Positions 23,501 through 36,087 of a stretch of DNA of 64,000 nucleotides are shown here, piece after piece (the first letter of the stretch is position 1; every line of letters begins with the position of its first letter). The notes under the pieces were generated by a model, which was given only the letters and a program-made list of their open reading frames with translations, had not been told where the DNA came from and made no database searches. A program made the position numbers and the translations under genes. Source of the stretch: Bullera alba (lineage: Eukaryota; Basidiomycota; Tremellomycetes; Tremellales; Bulleraceae); NCBI GenBank assembly GCA_001600095.1, contig BCIX01000002.1, positions 2,046,001 to 2,110,000 of the forward strand, read 5' to 3'.

Positions 23501-25548
23501 AGCCAACCATCCGGCTTGTTCGCCCCATAGCAGTCTGTCAAAGTGTCCTTCCAAAGCGATGGCTCGCGCCTCCGAGCCGTCCTGCAGAATCGTGACGACG
23601 TCTTTGTCGGCCTGCCGCGACAAGACAGCCAGCTCGTCATTTCCAGCGGCAACCTGCCGAACGATTGCGTTATCGGGCAAATCCAACTTGTACTCGTAAT
23701 CGAGCACCGGTGCAGCGACTTTGCCTCCTCCACGCAGCTTCGATCCCGACTTGGCTTCGGGTATGCGAGTATTGAGGTTCCAGCCCTGCACCATTCCATC
23801 AGGGAAGACAAGTGCTACTGAATCGGTTGTCGAGGAGCAGGCGACATGTATCGGTGTCGAAGGCAGATCAAGATGATAAGATGACATTGGCGGTGGGACG
23901 TTCTGTGTCCTGAAAGGCGTGACCAGTAGTCTCCCTATATTTTTAATGAGCGAGACAAGCAGGACAATGGTCAAACTACTCACGTCCATCAACAACGGCT
24001 ACGGAAGCGGTGTCCTTGGGCATGGAAAGTCTGGAGGAGTACGTGTCCCAGACAAAATGCCTGACTTGAACAAAGTCTAACGTATTAGCAGTGTTAATTA
24101 CTTCAGACTCACCTTGCCCGAAGATATGCAGGATGAGTGGCTGCTCGGGATGCCATTGAATTCCGTTGAACCGTGCTGAACCTTCCTTGTGACTGTAGAT
24201 CTCTTGCTTGAGATAGTAGTGATAGTTCTTCATGGACCAGAGTTGAACTGGACAAGCCAAGCGTTAAATACCGCGAGAGCCCCTCATGATCATCACTTAC
24301 CAACATCCTTCTCGACTCTTTCGATCCATACGGCCAAGATCTCCGAATCCGAGTTCCAACTCATTCCCCGGACTCTTCCTGTCTTCCAGTCCTCCATCCC
24401 CTCTCGAAGTTCAAATCCACCATGTCTGAGACCGTTCCTCTCCAGCATTGCGACATCCCATTTGCCCTGTCTCCCTACGCCTCCACCTTCATATCCGTAC
24501 CGAACGAGACCGCTGAGCAGATTTCCGCTAGGTCTCCAGCTCAAAGGTCCCTCCAAGCCAGGCAAACTTTCTGATGTGGCGGACAACTTTGGCGCTGAAC
24601 CTGGGGACTGGGAGTATATCCTGACTTGGCGTCGAGCAATGTCTGAGCCGGAATATGGATCCAGTGAGGAGACAGCGAAGAATGCCGCGTCCCCGCGAAA
24701 GGTGATGGCAGGTAGGCCATCGTCCGTCGGGTGCGATATCGAATTCGGCTTTGACGATGAGCTGGAAGGAGTCTCCACTTTGGCCGCAGCCTTGCCCAAA
24801 GATCCATGGAATTGGGTTGACTTCTTTCCCCATCCAACGTTGATGAACCCATCTGCCAAGTTCAGCACCGTTTGTCGGTCTTACTTGACTCACCTTCTCC
24901 GAACTCTTCAGTGCGTAGAGGCTCTTCATGGATCAAGTCAAATAGTCTGGACATGCAGACAAGATTGTCCTCGCCTACATACTTCCATCAGCGGCAGTAG
25001 GCAAGGGCCAGAGGCGTTCAGCTATACGAACCGGTGACTAGAATCAATTGCTCTTCGTCGGGCGACCACGCAGCGGCTTTGATCCCACTATCCACACTTC
25101 CAACGATCTCAACCTGTACTGATCAGCATTGCACCCTGTTGCCCTGACGCACCTCTCCGGCATTCTCAAGCTGAATAGTCGCTATGTCTCCGCCAGCCAG
25201 GAGCAAGACTAACGAGCGGTCATTTGCGAAGTAATGCAGATCCAGCGTTTCATGTCGATGGCTAGGTAGTAAGAAAGGTGCAGCGACAGGGGTAGCTACT
25301 GTCGCGACCACCTGCGAAAGGTATCAGCAGAGGCCGCAGTCATGGTGTATTTGCCTCACATCTGGAAAGTCTGTTGGAGCTCTGGGGTCTATCCTGATGA
25401 TGTCCACTTCCACTCCTTCATTCATTCGCTCGACTGCGACATAGTACGATCCTGTCTCGGGGTCGATAGCTACCGCAGCGGCTTTCGAGGAGGCGCCGAT
25501 ACTGGACAGCTCCGATACGCCGAGTCGAGTCGGGGTTAAGCTTCTCAT
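20565..25548 (-). CDS. ELP1: Elongator complex scaffold subunit Elp1/Iki3
   Basis: Largest subunit of Elongator, which installs cm5U-type modifications at wobble uridine of tRNAs. About 20 exons run through the whole 5-kb span. The N-terminal half is a double WD40 propeller: GSVDSGIKAAAWSPDEEQLI, VGWGKKSTQFHGS, FRGDAAFFAVSSLDPYSGS, LAVWIERVEKDV and NYHYYLKQEIYS follow the Elp1 order. The segment LVLQMPRGNLETVYPRPLVL (about 23010) marks the propeller/TPR junction. The C-terminal half is helical repeats (LYDVALGMYDFQLVLMIAQYSQK). Near the C terminus the conserved basic tRNA-binding patch KPSRKRAAGRKGTVDEYEYL is seen at about 20930-20990. The start is ATG at 25548 (MRSLTPTRLG); the stop is at 20565. 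The length, about 1,300 residues, fits the family. Confidence 0.92.
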
Positions 25549-25850
25549 CCTGTCAATGCTGTTGTCGTTCTGACCATTACAGTGTATAGCAAGACTCGAG
25601 CTTGTCCAGACTTTGCGATGGCATCTTCGGACTTCGAAATCTTGTCGAACGCAGGTGCAACAACATGCGGCGACCGCCGCCAGCTGTCGAAGCTAGCTTC
25701 ACTGTCGCGGTGGTTGGCCTCGGTGTGCCGGACGCTCACCTATACTGAAGGTACTCAAAGAAGCCTGCATGGCGTGTACAGCATAGCTTGAAGTACTCCC
25801 AACCTCTAGCCCAGATCCTAACCAGTTGATCAATCGATCTCCTGCTTAAG
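25549..25850. promoter_or_regulatory. Divergent promoter region ELP1 / EMC3
   Basis: 302 bases separate the two divergent start codons. No defined element was recognised. Confidence 0.5.
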
Positions 25851-27164
25851 ATGGGTGTGAAGACAGCGTGAGTGTGACCTTGCGGACGGAACTCTAGCAA
25901 AGTCTGACTCCTCTTACAGACAAGATCTCTATCTGGACCCGTCCATAAGGGTGAGCATGCGGTCCCTTCGCAACTGTGAGATAGCCACTGACTAGACTCA
26001 GGACTGGGTCCTGATTCCCATCACCCTAGTCATGGTCAGTCTCAGCTCACGATCTCACATTCTGCATCTTCCGACAAGCGCTGACACAGATACAGGTGTT
26101 GGTTGGATTGTTGCGACATTATGTGACCCTGCTGCTCAACTCGGCACCGAAGAAACAGCAAGCTGCAGCCGTCCGAGAGCAGTCAGTCTTCTACGCTCAG
26201 ATGAGTTTCCAGCGCTAATCATTGTGTCACATTTCTTCCCTCACCTCTCGTTAACACCGCGGCTGAACAATTCTGTACGGACAGACGAGCCTTGGGAAGG
26301 TCGATTCTACTGCGGTCAACGGCTCCTTTATCACCTCTACCTCCAAAAGCCTATCTCGCTCTCTCCGCACAGAATGCGTCGAACCTATCATCTGGGGCCT
26401 ATGTCAAACCCAAGGAGCAGCCCAAAGAAGGAGAAGCCCCTAATCCGTTCGAGGGAGCCAATATGGAGGGAGCCATGGACGGGATCAAGAAACAGGGCAT
26501 GATGATGTAAGTGATTCTTCCGCGATATGCCAACGCTCTGAAAGCTGACGATTTGCAGGGTGCCCAATATGGTCATCATGCAGTACATCTCATTGTTCTT
26601 CTCCGGCTTTGTCCTCAGTGGGTCCAAGTCAAGATGACTTATAGCTCTCACCGAAGGGGCTTGAGCTGACAGCGTAACGTACAGTCAAGTTGCCTTTCCC
26701 TCTAACACTCGGCTTCAAGTCCTTGCTATCTCGAGACATCGCCATGCCAGACCTCGACGTCCGATGGGTCTCGTAAGTGCTCCGCAGATATGGCTCTACG
26801 CCAGCATGCTCACCTATGACAGTGCACTCTCATGGTACTTTCTCAATCTTTTCGGCCTAAACGGGGTGTTCAAGTTGATTCTAGGCTCGGAGAACGGTCA
26901 GTTGCCTCATATTCCGGGACAAACTTGAGCCGACTAACATCCTCCTCAGTGGCCATGGACACTAGAGACCAGACTGCCTTATACTCCCTTACTGGCGCTG
27001 GCGCTGGCGCTCAGGCCGGACCGGGTGCACCCGACATCGAGAAGATCTTCAAGGGTGAAGTCGAAAACTTGCTCTTGGCCGAGGGCATGTACAAGTGGGT
27101 GGGAGATGGAATTGAAGATAGAGTGCTGGGATTGTTTGGAAAACCTGTCGCTTCGGGCAGATAG
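25851..27164 (+). CDS. EMC3: ER membrane protein complex subunit 3
   Basis: EMC3 is the Oxa1/YidC-like core of the EMC insertase, which places tail-anchored and multipass proteins in the ER membrane. About eight or nine exons: 25851-25867 (MGVKTA), 25920-25950 (QDLYLDPSIR), 26002-26034 (DWVLIPITLVM), then VLVGLLRHYVTLLLNSAPKK and onward. Visible family marks are the DxxLDPxIRDWVLIPI N terminus, LLRHYVTLLL, the middle VPNMVIMQYISLFFSGFVLI membrane segment, KLPFPLTLGFKSLLSRDI and VRWVSALSWYFLNLFGLNGVF. The C terminus has a Gly/Ala linker (GAGAGAQAGPGA) and ends LFGKPVASGR. Introns are 45-80 nt and canonical. Confidence 0.93.
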
Positions 27165-27327
27165 ACGAGGCAGTATAAAGGTGCGATGTACGCATTCTCG
27201 ACATCAGGTATTAAATCATGGGTACATGGAAATACAACATAGTGTCCAGAACTGTCGCGGCGAACCTGCCGTCCGACCCCGCTGGTGTCCGCTATTCTCT
27301 CCTGCTGTCCTCTGTCGGCCACCGTGG

Positions 27328-28930
27328 CTATGCCTTTTTCTGTTTCTTCGGAGGCGTCGGCGGCACGATTCGCTTGACCAGCCTGCCACTGTTTGACAGG
27401 ACACTCTTGCCCTCGGCAAGAATGGCGTCGTACTGCTTGGCTGCCAGAGCCGTCTTTTCGACTTCTCCCATTCTATCCGAAACTACTTTGTACTTGGCGT
27501 ACGCTTTCTCCCTCGCCCCGAGCATCTCCGAGGCACAATAAACCCAGTGCTTGTTGATGTCTTTGGCGGCTAGCTCCTCCAACTCGGCACAGGCTTTGAG
27601 GTATGCTTCCTGCTCATCTGCTGGTACCTCCTCAGTGCACCGAATGCAGAGGGCGATGACAAACTCCGGAAGAAGGATGTCGACCACGAACATGCGCCGA
27701 TAATCCGCGGAGAGCGCCTCGTATCGTTCCGAGCCAGTCGGTCGAGGACACTCCCTCTGTTCTTCCGGCCGCGTTTGTGTGAATCGCTCTTCCCGCAAAG
27801 CCCATCGTTCCAGCTCCGGAACGATGACCTGGTTCATTTCGGCGTCGGAAATATCACCACATCGGGAGAGTGCACTGAGCTGATGTCGCGATCGCGGGTC
27901 ATAGAACAAGTCGATCCGTTTCTGAGCCGGCTTGTAATCCTCCAGCAGGATCCGCTGGAGATGCGGTCTCAGATGCAACACTTGGGTTTTTCGATCCATG
28001 TCGTCCCATTCGTCCGGCGATTTGGCAACGTCGTCGACAACGGTATCAGATTGAGGTGCTGGGGGAGGGGGTGTCGGTGGTCGCGTTTCTGCATCAGAAA
28101 CGAACTTTTTGTTGGTGATCTTCGTATCCTGGAACTATCGCAAATCAGCAGGGAAGCGTCATTTCTTACTCACGTTCCACGTTGCGAGCCGCCTCATCTG
28201 CTCCGGATCCTCGGAGTCGAACGCGACCAGACCCATCTTCACAGTCTTCTCCTTGCCAGTGTGCTGAATTACTACTATGCAGCGGTCGCCCATTTTGGCC
28301 CTCTCTTCCTCATTCATCGCGGGGAGGTACTCTTTCAAGTAACCCAGGTGTGCGAATGCACCGTGCTTCACCCAGCAGCCCGCGCCATCTCGAACACTGA
28401 GAAATTGATTAGCTGATCATCACGTCTTGCAAGCCTACTACTAACCCTATTGGCAGAGATGTAGGAATGAAAGCTTTGCGCAGTGTACTATCGTCCCACA
28501 GAGCCGCTGCCGCTTTCTCCTCTTCTGTCCGCTCTTCCTCCTCCTCCACGGGCTTCTCTTTCTTCCCGCTCCGCCTGTCCACTAAGGTGCCCTTGATGAA
28601 GGTGCGCAAATCAAATCCGGCATCTTCATCATCGTCTTCGTCCTCGTCCACCTCGTCTAATGCTTCCTCAGCTTCAGCAGGCGAGAGGACATGATCGGTT
28701 TCGGAGCGTTGCGCTTGATCAGCGACTATCTCCGCCGCTGAATTGAAGGACGAGGATGGCGGAGGTGTCTGTGTGGGCTCTGCGGGAGCCTTTCCTTTCC
28801 CCTTTCCTTTCCCCTTGTCCTTCGCTGGTTGAGCTCGCTTCCTCTTCAAAGGTGATGTAGTTTCGTCTGTGGTCGCAGCCGCTTTCGATGTCCCTGCCGT
28901 TGTCTTCTTGGTGGTACGTTTAGGAGGCAT
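27328..28930 (-). CDS. Conserved-looking hypothetical nuclear-type protein
   Basis: Three exons (28930-28446, 28396-28174, 28134-27328) stay in frame and give 504 residues. The first 70 residues are Lys/Ser/Thr-rich with a repeated KGKGKGKGK run, typical of a nuclear/chromatin protein; an acidic stretch (EEALDEVDEDEDDDEDAGFD) follows. Then comes a globular part with GVRDGAGCWVKHGAFAHLGY and IVVIQHTGKEKTVKMGLVAF, and a helical C-terminal half (FYDPRSRHQLSALSRCGDIS, FVVDILLPEFVIALCIRC) ending in a basic tail KRIVPPTPPKKQKKA. I cannot assign a family. The stop lies only 163 bases from the EMC3 stop (convergent). Confidence 0.75.
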
Positions 28931-29310
28931 TGCGTCACTATTTAGCGTGTCACAGATGACTATCTTGGTGGCAGGGTTATGTGAAGGATACGGGGGGTTG
29001 GCTGTCGAACGTCGAACATTGATGGATCGCGTGCAGGCGAGGTCCTGCTCCAGGGTGAGAGACCGACACGTGATTGACTGAAACGGGACCGGCGGGCGCG
29101 CGTCAAAGACCGTTACGCCAGCAGCGCGGCTATTTCTGTGGATTGTTGACGGTCGCGCCGGCCAGCGTGATGTCCATCCAAAGCTAGATCTTTACAGCTA
29201 GTCTCATGTTATAGCATCAAGAGGAGTGGTGACCGCTGAGATCGAGGAATCAGAGAGTCCAGTCGAGGAAATAGAGAGTAGTCGTGGCGCAGAGAGAGAC
29301 AGGAGGCAAG
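28931..29310. promoter_or_regulatory. Divergent promoter region
   Basis: 380 bases between a minus-strand and a plus-strand start codon. A GC-rich stretch (gggaccggcgggcgcgcgtc, about 29087) is the only visible feature. Confidence 0.45.
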
Positions 29311-32300
29311 ATGCCGGTCCTAGAGTCCACCTCGGACCAAAAGTACCAACATCAGCTGCCGACGGTTTCCTTCAGAGTGGTTGGAGATGAGAAGACGTAT
29401 TTATCGGCTGTCGGAGTATCAAGTGTGAGTCGATCATAGGACAGAACTCGGGCATTCATTCTTGCTGATGCCTCTGCGCAGGAACAAAGCAGGTCGTATG
29501 GTTGTGAGCGACTGTCTTCCATTCTCGGTCTGCAGTATCGACTGACGGAGCAGACTCTGATATGGCGGACTTTGAGCGACCGGATTACTATATCAGATAT
29601 ATAGGTGAGAAGGAATCCATGAACATACGACGCTCTAGTATACTGATTCTGGGCTTCAGAGCCAATCGAGTCTGAGCTCAAAGTGCAGGTGGAATATGAC
29701 ATGGATGAGCAGGGTGAGTCAAAGTCCAGGGGGATAGCCGTTGCTGAGCGCAGCATAGACCAGGCATGGCTGGACGCAATCAATGCTGAGAGGGTCAAAG
29801 AGCAATCGGGTCCAATTCCTTACGAAGTGTTCGAAATCATCATCGACAAGCTGGAGAAGGAGTGGTTCGAACTGGTAAGTCGTAACGACCAATGTCAACC
29901 TGACCGGTCTTAGGTCAAGAGGATACCTCAGAAAGCATCCAATCTCCCGGTGGAAGATTCCAAGTGCGCGATATGCGATGATGGCGAGGGGGAGAATTCA
30001 AACGCAATCGTCTTCTGTGATGGCTGCAACTTGGCCGTTCATCAAGGTGAGCATCCCGATTTGGACACAGCTGATCAGTAGATTGCTATGGAGTGCCCTA
30101 TATTCCGGAAGGGCAGTGGCTGTGTAGGAAATGCACAGTATCCCCAGAGAACCCTGTGGTGAGTGTCATTACGCGATGTTCGCTGATGAGTAGTCTTGTT
30201 TGTTTTGCCCCAACGAAGGAGGAGCTTTCAAGCAAACGTCCACCGGTCACTGGTCGCACTTGCTGTGTGCAATATGGATACCCGAGCTGGGGGTGGGAAA
30301 TGCGATCTACATGGAGCCCGTCGACGGCGTGGAATCGATACCAAAGAACCGATGGAAGCTCGTGAGTCAGTCTGTCCTGTTCAAAGCTGATTGCGCCAGA
30401 TATGCTCCCTTTGCCGAGACAAATCCGGGGCGTGTATCCAATGCGACAACAAGAGCTGCTTTACGGCTTTCCACGTCACATGCGCCCGTCAAGCTGGGTT
30501 CCTCATGAGCATGAAGGCTTTAGGGGCCGATACCCAACTGAGGGCATTTTGCGAGAAGCACCTGCCGGTAGGTCCACCACTCCACAGTTCTCACTGACGG
30601 GTAGTTCGACGCGAGAAGTGAAGTTGCAGAAGATGAATCCACTTTCTCCGGCACTCCAGCGCCATCCCGTTCCAGAGGTCGAAGGGCTTCTCACAACGGA
30701 GCGGCGGTGACGACAAAGTCGGCCCGAGCCCACGCCAAGTCGTACACGCCCGGACCACCGATCGTCCCGAACGTCATCGTGCAGAGCCTGCTCGACTATG
30801 TCGCCAAGATCAATGTCAGGAAGAAACAACCATTTATCGAGCGGTTATGCCGATATTGGAGTTTGAAGCGGGAAGCTAGGCGAGGTGCACCCTTGCTCAA
30901 GCGGTTACACCTGGAAGTAAGTGACGGAATCCGAGCACGAGCTGACTTGGAAGCCTTGGACAGCTTCGTCTGCAGCAAAGCAACAGACCGATGAGGAGAA
31001 GGCGTTGAAGCTGAAAGTGAGTGTATAGTGGATTCGGAGCTGATACCAGTTCCTCACTAAGCTGCGAAATGACCTGGAGAAGGTACGGCTCCTTGCTGAG
31101 CTGGTGCGAAAGCGGGAGAAGGAGAAGCTGCGGCAAGCTCAAGTGGTAAAGGAGGTCGTGGACTCCTTCCTCTTCCCTGCATCGTCCAAATTGAGACTAA
31201 TACTGGAGAAGATCTCTGCGTGAGTAGTGACGGATCGAGCACGGCTGACAAATAGCATGGACCGGACAGAGCTGTTCCACCATCCCGTTAATAGGCTAGA
31301 AGTGCCGGACTACTTCGAGGTCATCAAGGAGCCAATGTGCTGGCTGTGGATAGACGAGAAGCTAGAGGAGAACAAATATCGAGACGCACAGGAGTTCGTC
31401 GTGAGTGTCCACCTGGTAACATCGCTGATGACAGCGCGACATCAATTTGGTCTTAGACAACGCCATGATCTACAACAAGGGAGACACACCTTTCAATAGA
31501 ATCGCAAAGCGAATCAAGAGCAACGCCGCACCACTATTAGCAGAGCTCAACATCCAATCTGAGGGTATCGATCAATCCGACGTGGGAGACCTGGAGCCAC
31601 ACATTGAGGTCCTGGAGGCTCTCGCTGCACAAGATTCCGAGGCGGAAGATCGCGATAATCTCGCATCCCTATTCGCGTTTGAGCTTGAGAAACCTAGACC
31701 ACCAACTCCACCACCGCCATCGCCTAAAGTCCGCAAGACCTTGTCGGCGGCCGAGCGAAAGGCGAAATGGGAAGAACGAGAAGCGAGGGCGAAGGAGAGG
31801 GCGGCAATGACTGGCAAACCGACCAGAGCGGCCCACGCCCTCGCCAAGGCTTTCACTGAAGAAGCTGGACTGGTGGCTTCTTCAGACACCGAACCAGGAC
31901 CTTCCACGCGGCGGCGAAGGGACCCGAGTACTGTCGACACAGAGTCAAGAAGTCGACGACCTCAGAGGGGTGTCGTTGGCACGGAGTACTTCGCCGTGGT
32001 TAGCGACAAGGAGCGCAGAGAGAAAGAACGGGCGTTGGATCTGGTTACGGAGAGCGTCGCGCCGCAAGACCAATTTGCGAGGTTCAACGTCGGTTGGGTG
32101 CTGCCAGAGGGATCGAAACGAAGGCGATCTGAAAGACCTCCTGATCTCAAGCCCGTGCAACGTGAGTAGCATGAAGGTAGCGAATGCTGACAGAGAAAGC
32201 TCGTGCAAGAAAGAGCAGGAATTCTATCGTTTCCCCTGAAAAGACGGACAATCAGACTAGTCCGACTAGATCCGTCAGCTCGCTCTCGACTCTATCGTCA

Positions 32301-33377
32301 CAAGGCGAGGAAGAGGAAGGTGGATTGCCTTCGCGCAGGGGACAGTCTTCAAGAGGGACGAGGTCTGCTCAGCAGAAGCGTAAGCGCGAGACCGCATCAG
32401 CAAGCGCTAGTGCTCTGCCACCATCTGCGACAAAGCGGAGCCGGCGAGTCCAAGCGGTCATTATCTCTGATGACGAGATGACACCTCTCCCATCGTCACC
32501 GGTCCGCGGCAGGAATGCGGCGAAGACGAGAGCGGAACCTGAGCTCTCGGAGGAGGAGGAGGATATGGACGATGACGCAGACGAGGAAGCGGAAGACGAG
32601 CAAGAGCCGGAGGTGGACAAAAGGAGGTCGAAGAGATCTACAGGTAGACCAAGCTTGAGGTCGGCACCTCGCAGGGCGGTCACCGCGACAACGGAGGAGA
32701 GAGAGGTCGAACCAGAAGATGATCCATATACCCCAGGAACACTCGGTGAGCTCTTTCCTTTATACGGAGTTCGAACTTTTGCTGATCTGACTTCTCCTAG
32801 TATGGGCTAAACGTAGGTCGATCCTCTTGTCTGATTGGCTAACGTTGCAGTGTTCTCCTTCCCCTTCTTCCCTGCGGAAGTCATCGACGAAGCCGACGAT
32901 TCAGATGATGAGATTCCTCCTGCCGTCTTTGAGAACAGGGAGGACTCGGAAGCGAAGAACGGTGCCAAGGGCCAGAAAACCTGGTTAGTCAGGTTCTTCG
33001 ACGCACAAGCCAGTTATGGCTGGATACCGGCGTCCAAGCTCGATATGCTGGGAGAGAGCGATAGTGAGTCTACCTCGGCCACCTGATATTGCGCGTCATA
33101 GGCTTGACGGCTGAACATACTTGATAGCCATCGACGCAATGTATCTAGCAGTGAGTTTGCTGTGTTTTCTGGACACGCGGAGGAGATAGTTATTGACGAT
33201 AATTAGGGCAAGGAGAAGGGCAGGTCGAAAGGGTTCAAGACGCCACACCTGCGAACTGCCTGTCGCAAAGCTTATCGGTGAGCCAGCCCGAACTGCCGGG
33301 ACTCGAAGAATCAAACGCTGATCGTGCCTAGTGAGGCGATGGCGCAGATGGCCATCGAAGGGGAAGAGGACGAGTGA
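29311..33377 (+). CDS. BRPF/Nto1-like PHD-bromodomain-PWWP protein
   Basis: Probable scaffold subunit of a MYST histone acetyltransferase complex (NuA3/MOZ type). Domains in order: an EPL1-like N-terminal region ([25 protein letters not shown]... and PISYEVFE-like [20 protein letters not shown]); PHD1 ([32 protein letters not shown]); a zinc knuckle and extended PHD2 ([46 protein letters not shown]); a bromodomain ([40 protein letters not shown], about 31260-31540); a long charged Ser/Arg/Glu-rich linker; and a PWWP domain at the C terminus ([33 protein letters not shown]). About 15 exons. The stop TGA is at 33375-33377 after EGEEDE. Animal BRPF proteins have the same PHD-Zn-PHD-bromo-PWWP order. 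Confidence 0.9.
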
Positions 33378-33859
33378 AGGTGGAAAAGTTCTAGCGTGTC
33401 TGATGGGTCATGGGAGGACGTGAAACTCGCAGGTCACACCAGTGTCAGTCCTCGGACTTCGCTCTGTAGAACACACACTTTGTTGTGTGCTGACACCGAG
33501 AGCCCAAGGTCCGGTATAACAGAGTTGTTCGGATGATCGAGTCGTCAGTAGGAGTCGTAGCCGGAGGACAGGTCCGGTCATATGTATGCCACATGTGCTC
33601 TGCTGTGCTTCTAGGTTGGTACCTCATGCTTCCTAAATCCCTCGTCATCCGGGCTAGAGAGATCATCACCATCACCTCCTTTCTCACCGGTGGGTTTGGT
33701 GAGATTGTCAGAGTCGTTGCCACCGGGAATTCGGATTTGTTGTTTCAGCCATAAGCACTCGCTGGTGGATCACTCTCCACGTCATCCTCTCTATCTCAAC
33801 CCAGCTTCTATACAGACACATTATACCACATCAAGCGATACACACGCTACCTGACCGCC
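33378..33859. promoter_or_regulatory. Intergenic region upstream of VTA1
   Basis: About 480 bases. A short hairpin (cacaca/tgtgtg around 33474-33491) is visible. A CT-rich stretch (33770-33800) precedes the VTA1 start. No gene is supported. Confidence 0.4.
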
Positions 33860-35669
33860 ATGGACACCGTCATGATTCCATCTGAGAACGTGCCGGCGGA
33901 GTTCAAAACGCCCTGTGAACAGATTCTCAAAAGAGCTAGGGAACTGAAAGGACCGGAGCCCGTTGTTGCATATTGGGGTGAGACTGCCTCACAACCTACG
34001 ACTCCGACGACGGGACGGCTACTGACGTTGACTGTAGCATCCTACTCTGCAGCTCAGCGGGCTATCAAAGTGCCCAATAGGTCGAACGAAGGGACAAAAT
34101 GGCTCATGAGCCTTTTAGACGCTTTGGAAGAGGTACGAACCCGTCTCCTTGTCTACCATACCAACGGTGATTGTGCAGTACTGATAAAGAATTAGATGAA
34201 GGCCGCTTTGAGCTCGAACGAGGCTGTGACTAGTGAAGCGGCAGGATCGGCCTATGTGGAGAACTTTGCGCTCAAGGTGTTCCTCTCTGCCGACAATGAC
34301 GACAGGAATGGTAATACCGGCAAGTGAGTGATGCTAGGTCTGGGGCTCAGTCATTCGACCCAGGCAATCTCAAGCCAATATGAGGCATCCGCTGACATCC
34401 AACAGAGCGACTATCCGCAAGTTTGTCGTTGCAGGCCAGTTCATCGAGATCCTAAGGTGTTTTGAGAATGGAATGACCGAAGAGGTGAGCGAGGCACAAG
34501 ATAGGATCTGCCTGTCCTCCAACACCATCAACGTGGTATTCACTGATCAATTTCAGATGGAGCAAAAGCTACAATACGCGCGATGGAAGGCGGCAGATGG
34601 AGCCAAGGCGCTGCGGGAGGGCAGGACACCGAGTTCGGGACCTCGTGAGTGGGCTACCGATGTATGATGTCCTGTTGCTGATACCTGTCCAGCCATACCC
34701 GAGGAGACGGACGACCCATTCCCTTCGATCCCCTCAGAGCCTCCCTCCACGAGCTCCTCGTCACCCCCTAAAGATAGCCGAGGATCTTTCTCTTCATCTA
34801 CGCGACCCGCCATCCCTCCCCAACCCTCACCCAATGGATCTGGATCTGCTTCCATGCCATCACCACGTCCCTCGCCGGCTCACGTCCCTCAGAGAACAAA
34901 TCTTCCAAGCATCGACACCACGCCTCGGCCCGAGGCTCGAACACCAAAACGAACACACTCCTCGACCAGTGTGGCCTGGTCGACCGTCGCCACGCCAGGG
35001 CTTGCCGACGACGATGATGATAGGCAGTTCCATCTGCCGCCAAGCAAGGTGACTCCATCAGCACCTGTCGAGTACGATCTCACACCTACCGGAAGTCGGT
35101 CACCCGGGGAGACGAAAAACGTCAGGTTCATGGGTCCAGATGGAGCACCACTCTCGCCTGCTCAAACAGTCTTAACGGTGGACTCTTACGATACACCCGA
35201 CGCACCACCTCCATCCACCTTTTCTCCAGCCGCCGATTCGCCAAAACGTGCGCCTGTGGGTGTTCCCAGAGCGACGGACAGTACACCGGCCAACGGGCGA
35301 CCTCGAGGCGATAGCAGCTCTAGCATGACTCGTCCGTCTGTTCCTCCAGCAAGTGGTCAGCCCAGCACTCTACGGCCTCAGGGCAATGGACGATCACGAG
35401 GGGATTCTATATCTCGTAACACCAACCCTGTACCACCCCCGCCACCACCTTCCCTGGCGTCATACCCGTCACAACCACCCTCGCAGCCCAATAGCAATGG
35501 TCTCGGTCTTAGCTCACCTCCCCCATCGGCTCCTCCGGCGGTGCCAACGAGAAAGCAAGTCGAGCAAACGCAGAAACATGCCAGGTGGGCGGTATCCGCC
35601 CTCGACTTTGACGACTATGAGACCGCCAGAGCGGAATTGAGAAGAGCTCTGGCCGTCCTGGGCGGCTAG
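33860..35669 (+). CDS. VTA1: Vta1/LIP5, Vps4 cofactor
   Basis: Promotes Vps4 hexamer assembly and couples it to ESCRT-III disassembly at endosomes. The N-terminal tandem MIT-like region is seen over the first exons: VPAEFKTPCEQILKRARELK, VAYWASYSAAQRAIKVPNR, LMSLLDALEEMKAAL, YVENFALKVFLSADNDDR, then RKFVVAGQFIEILRCFENG. A long Pro/Ser-rich linker follows (34.7-35.5 kb), longer than in animals. The C-terminal VSL domain QTQKHARWAVSALDFDDYET...ELRRALAVLGG closes the protein. The start ATG at 33860 follows a CT-rich leader. Its known partner Vps60 is encoded at 8.8 kb. Confidence 0.92.
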
Positions 35670-36087
35670 GATTGTGCATGAGATGATCGCCCCCAATATT
35701 CAAGAGAAATCAAGTGAGGTCAAGCGTCGGCTCGCGAGAACCGCCCCGACGCGACAGTCACACCGATCGCTGGTTTGACGTTGCAGCCAAGCCGGACTGA
35801 AGTCATCTTTGTCGACATATACAATCAGTTGTCCACCGTATAGATAGTATTATGATGTGACGCGCACCGTAACGAGAGTATAGAATAGAAATGCCTGTAT
35901 GCAAGTGTTACGCGGACCCGAGTATGATACGGTGGTGCGCCAGACAGCGATTGTGCGAGGTGGAGGTGAGTCACTCTGAAACAGAGCGACCATCGACTTT
36001 TCGTGGTTTCGAGACCCGTCCTCTTGTTCATGTTCACCTCAGCACGACATTACAGTCCCTTGATAAGTCGAGAGGTGTCATGGCAAG
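35670..36087. other. Intergenic region
   Basis: 418 bases between VTA1 and the next plus-strand gene; the downstream promoter presumably lies here. No RNA gene or repeat seen. Confidence 0.4.

Noticed and set aside
24189..25037. 282-codon plus-strand frame inside ELP1
   Set aside because: The minus strand encodes conserved Elp1 propeller sequence here; the plus frame has no family signature.
33445..33754. Small genes on either strand in the VTA1 upstream region
   Set aside because: Overlapping frames on both strands, no splice pattern, no family similarity.
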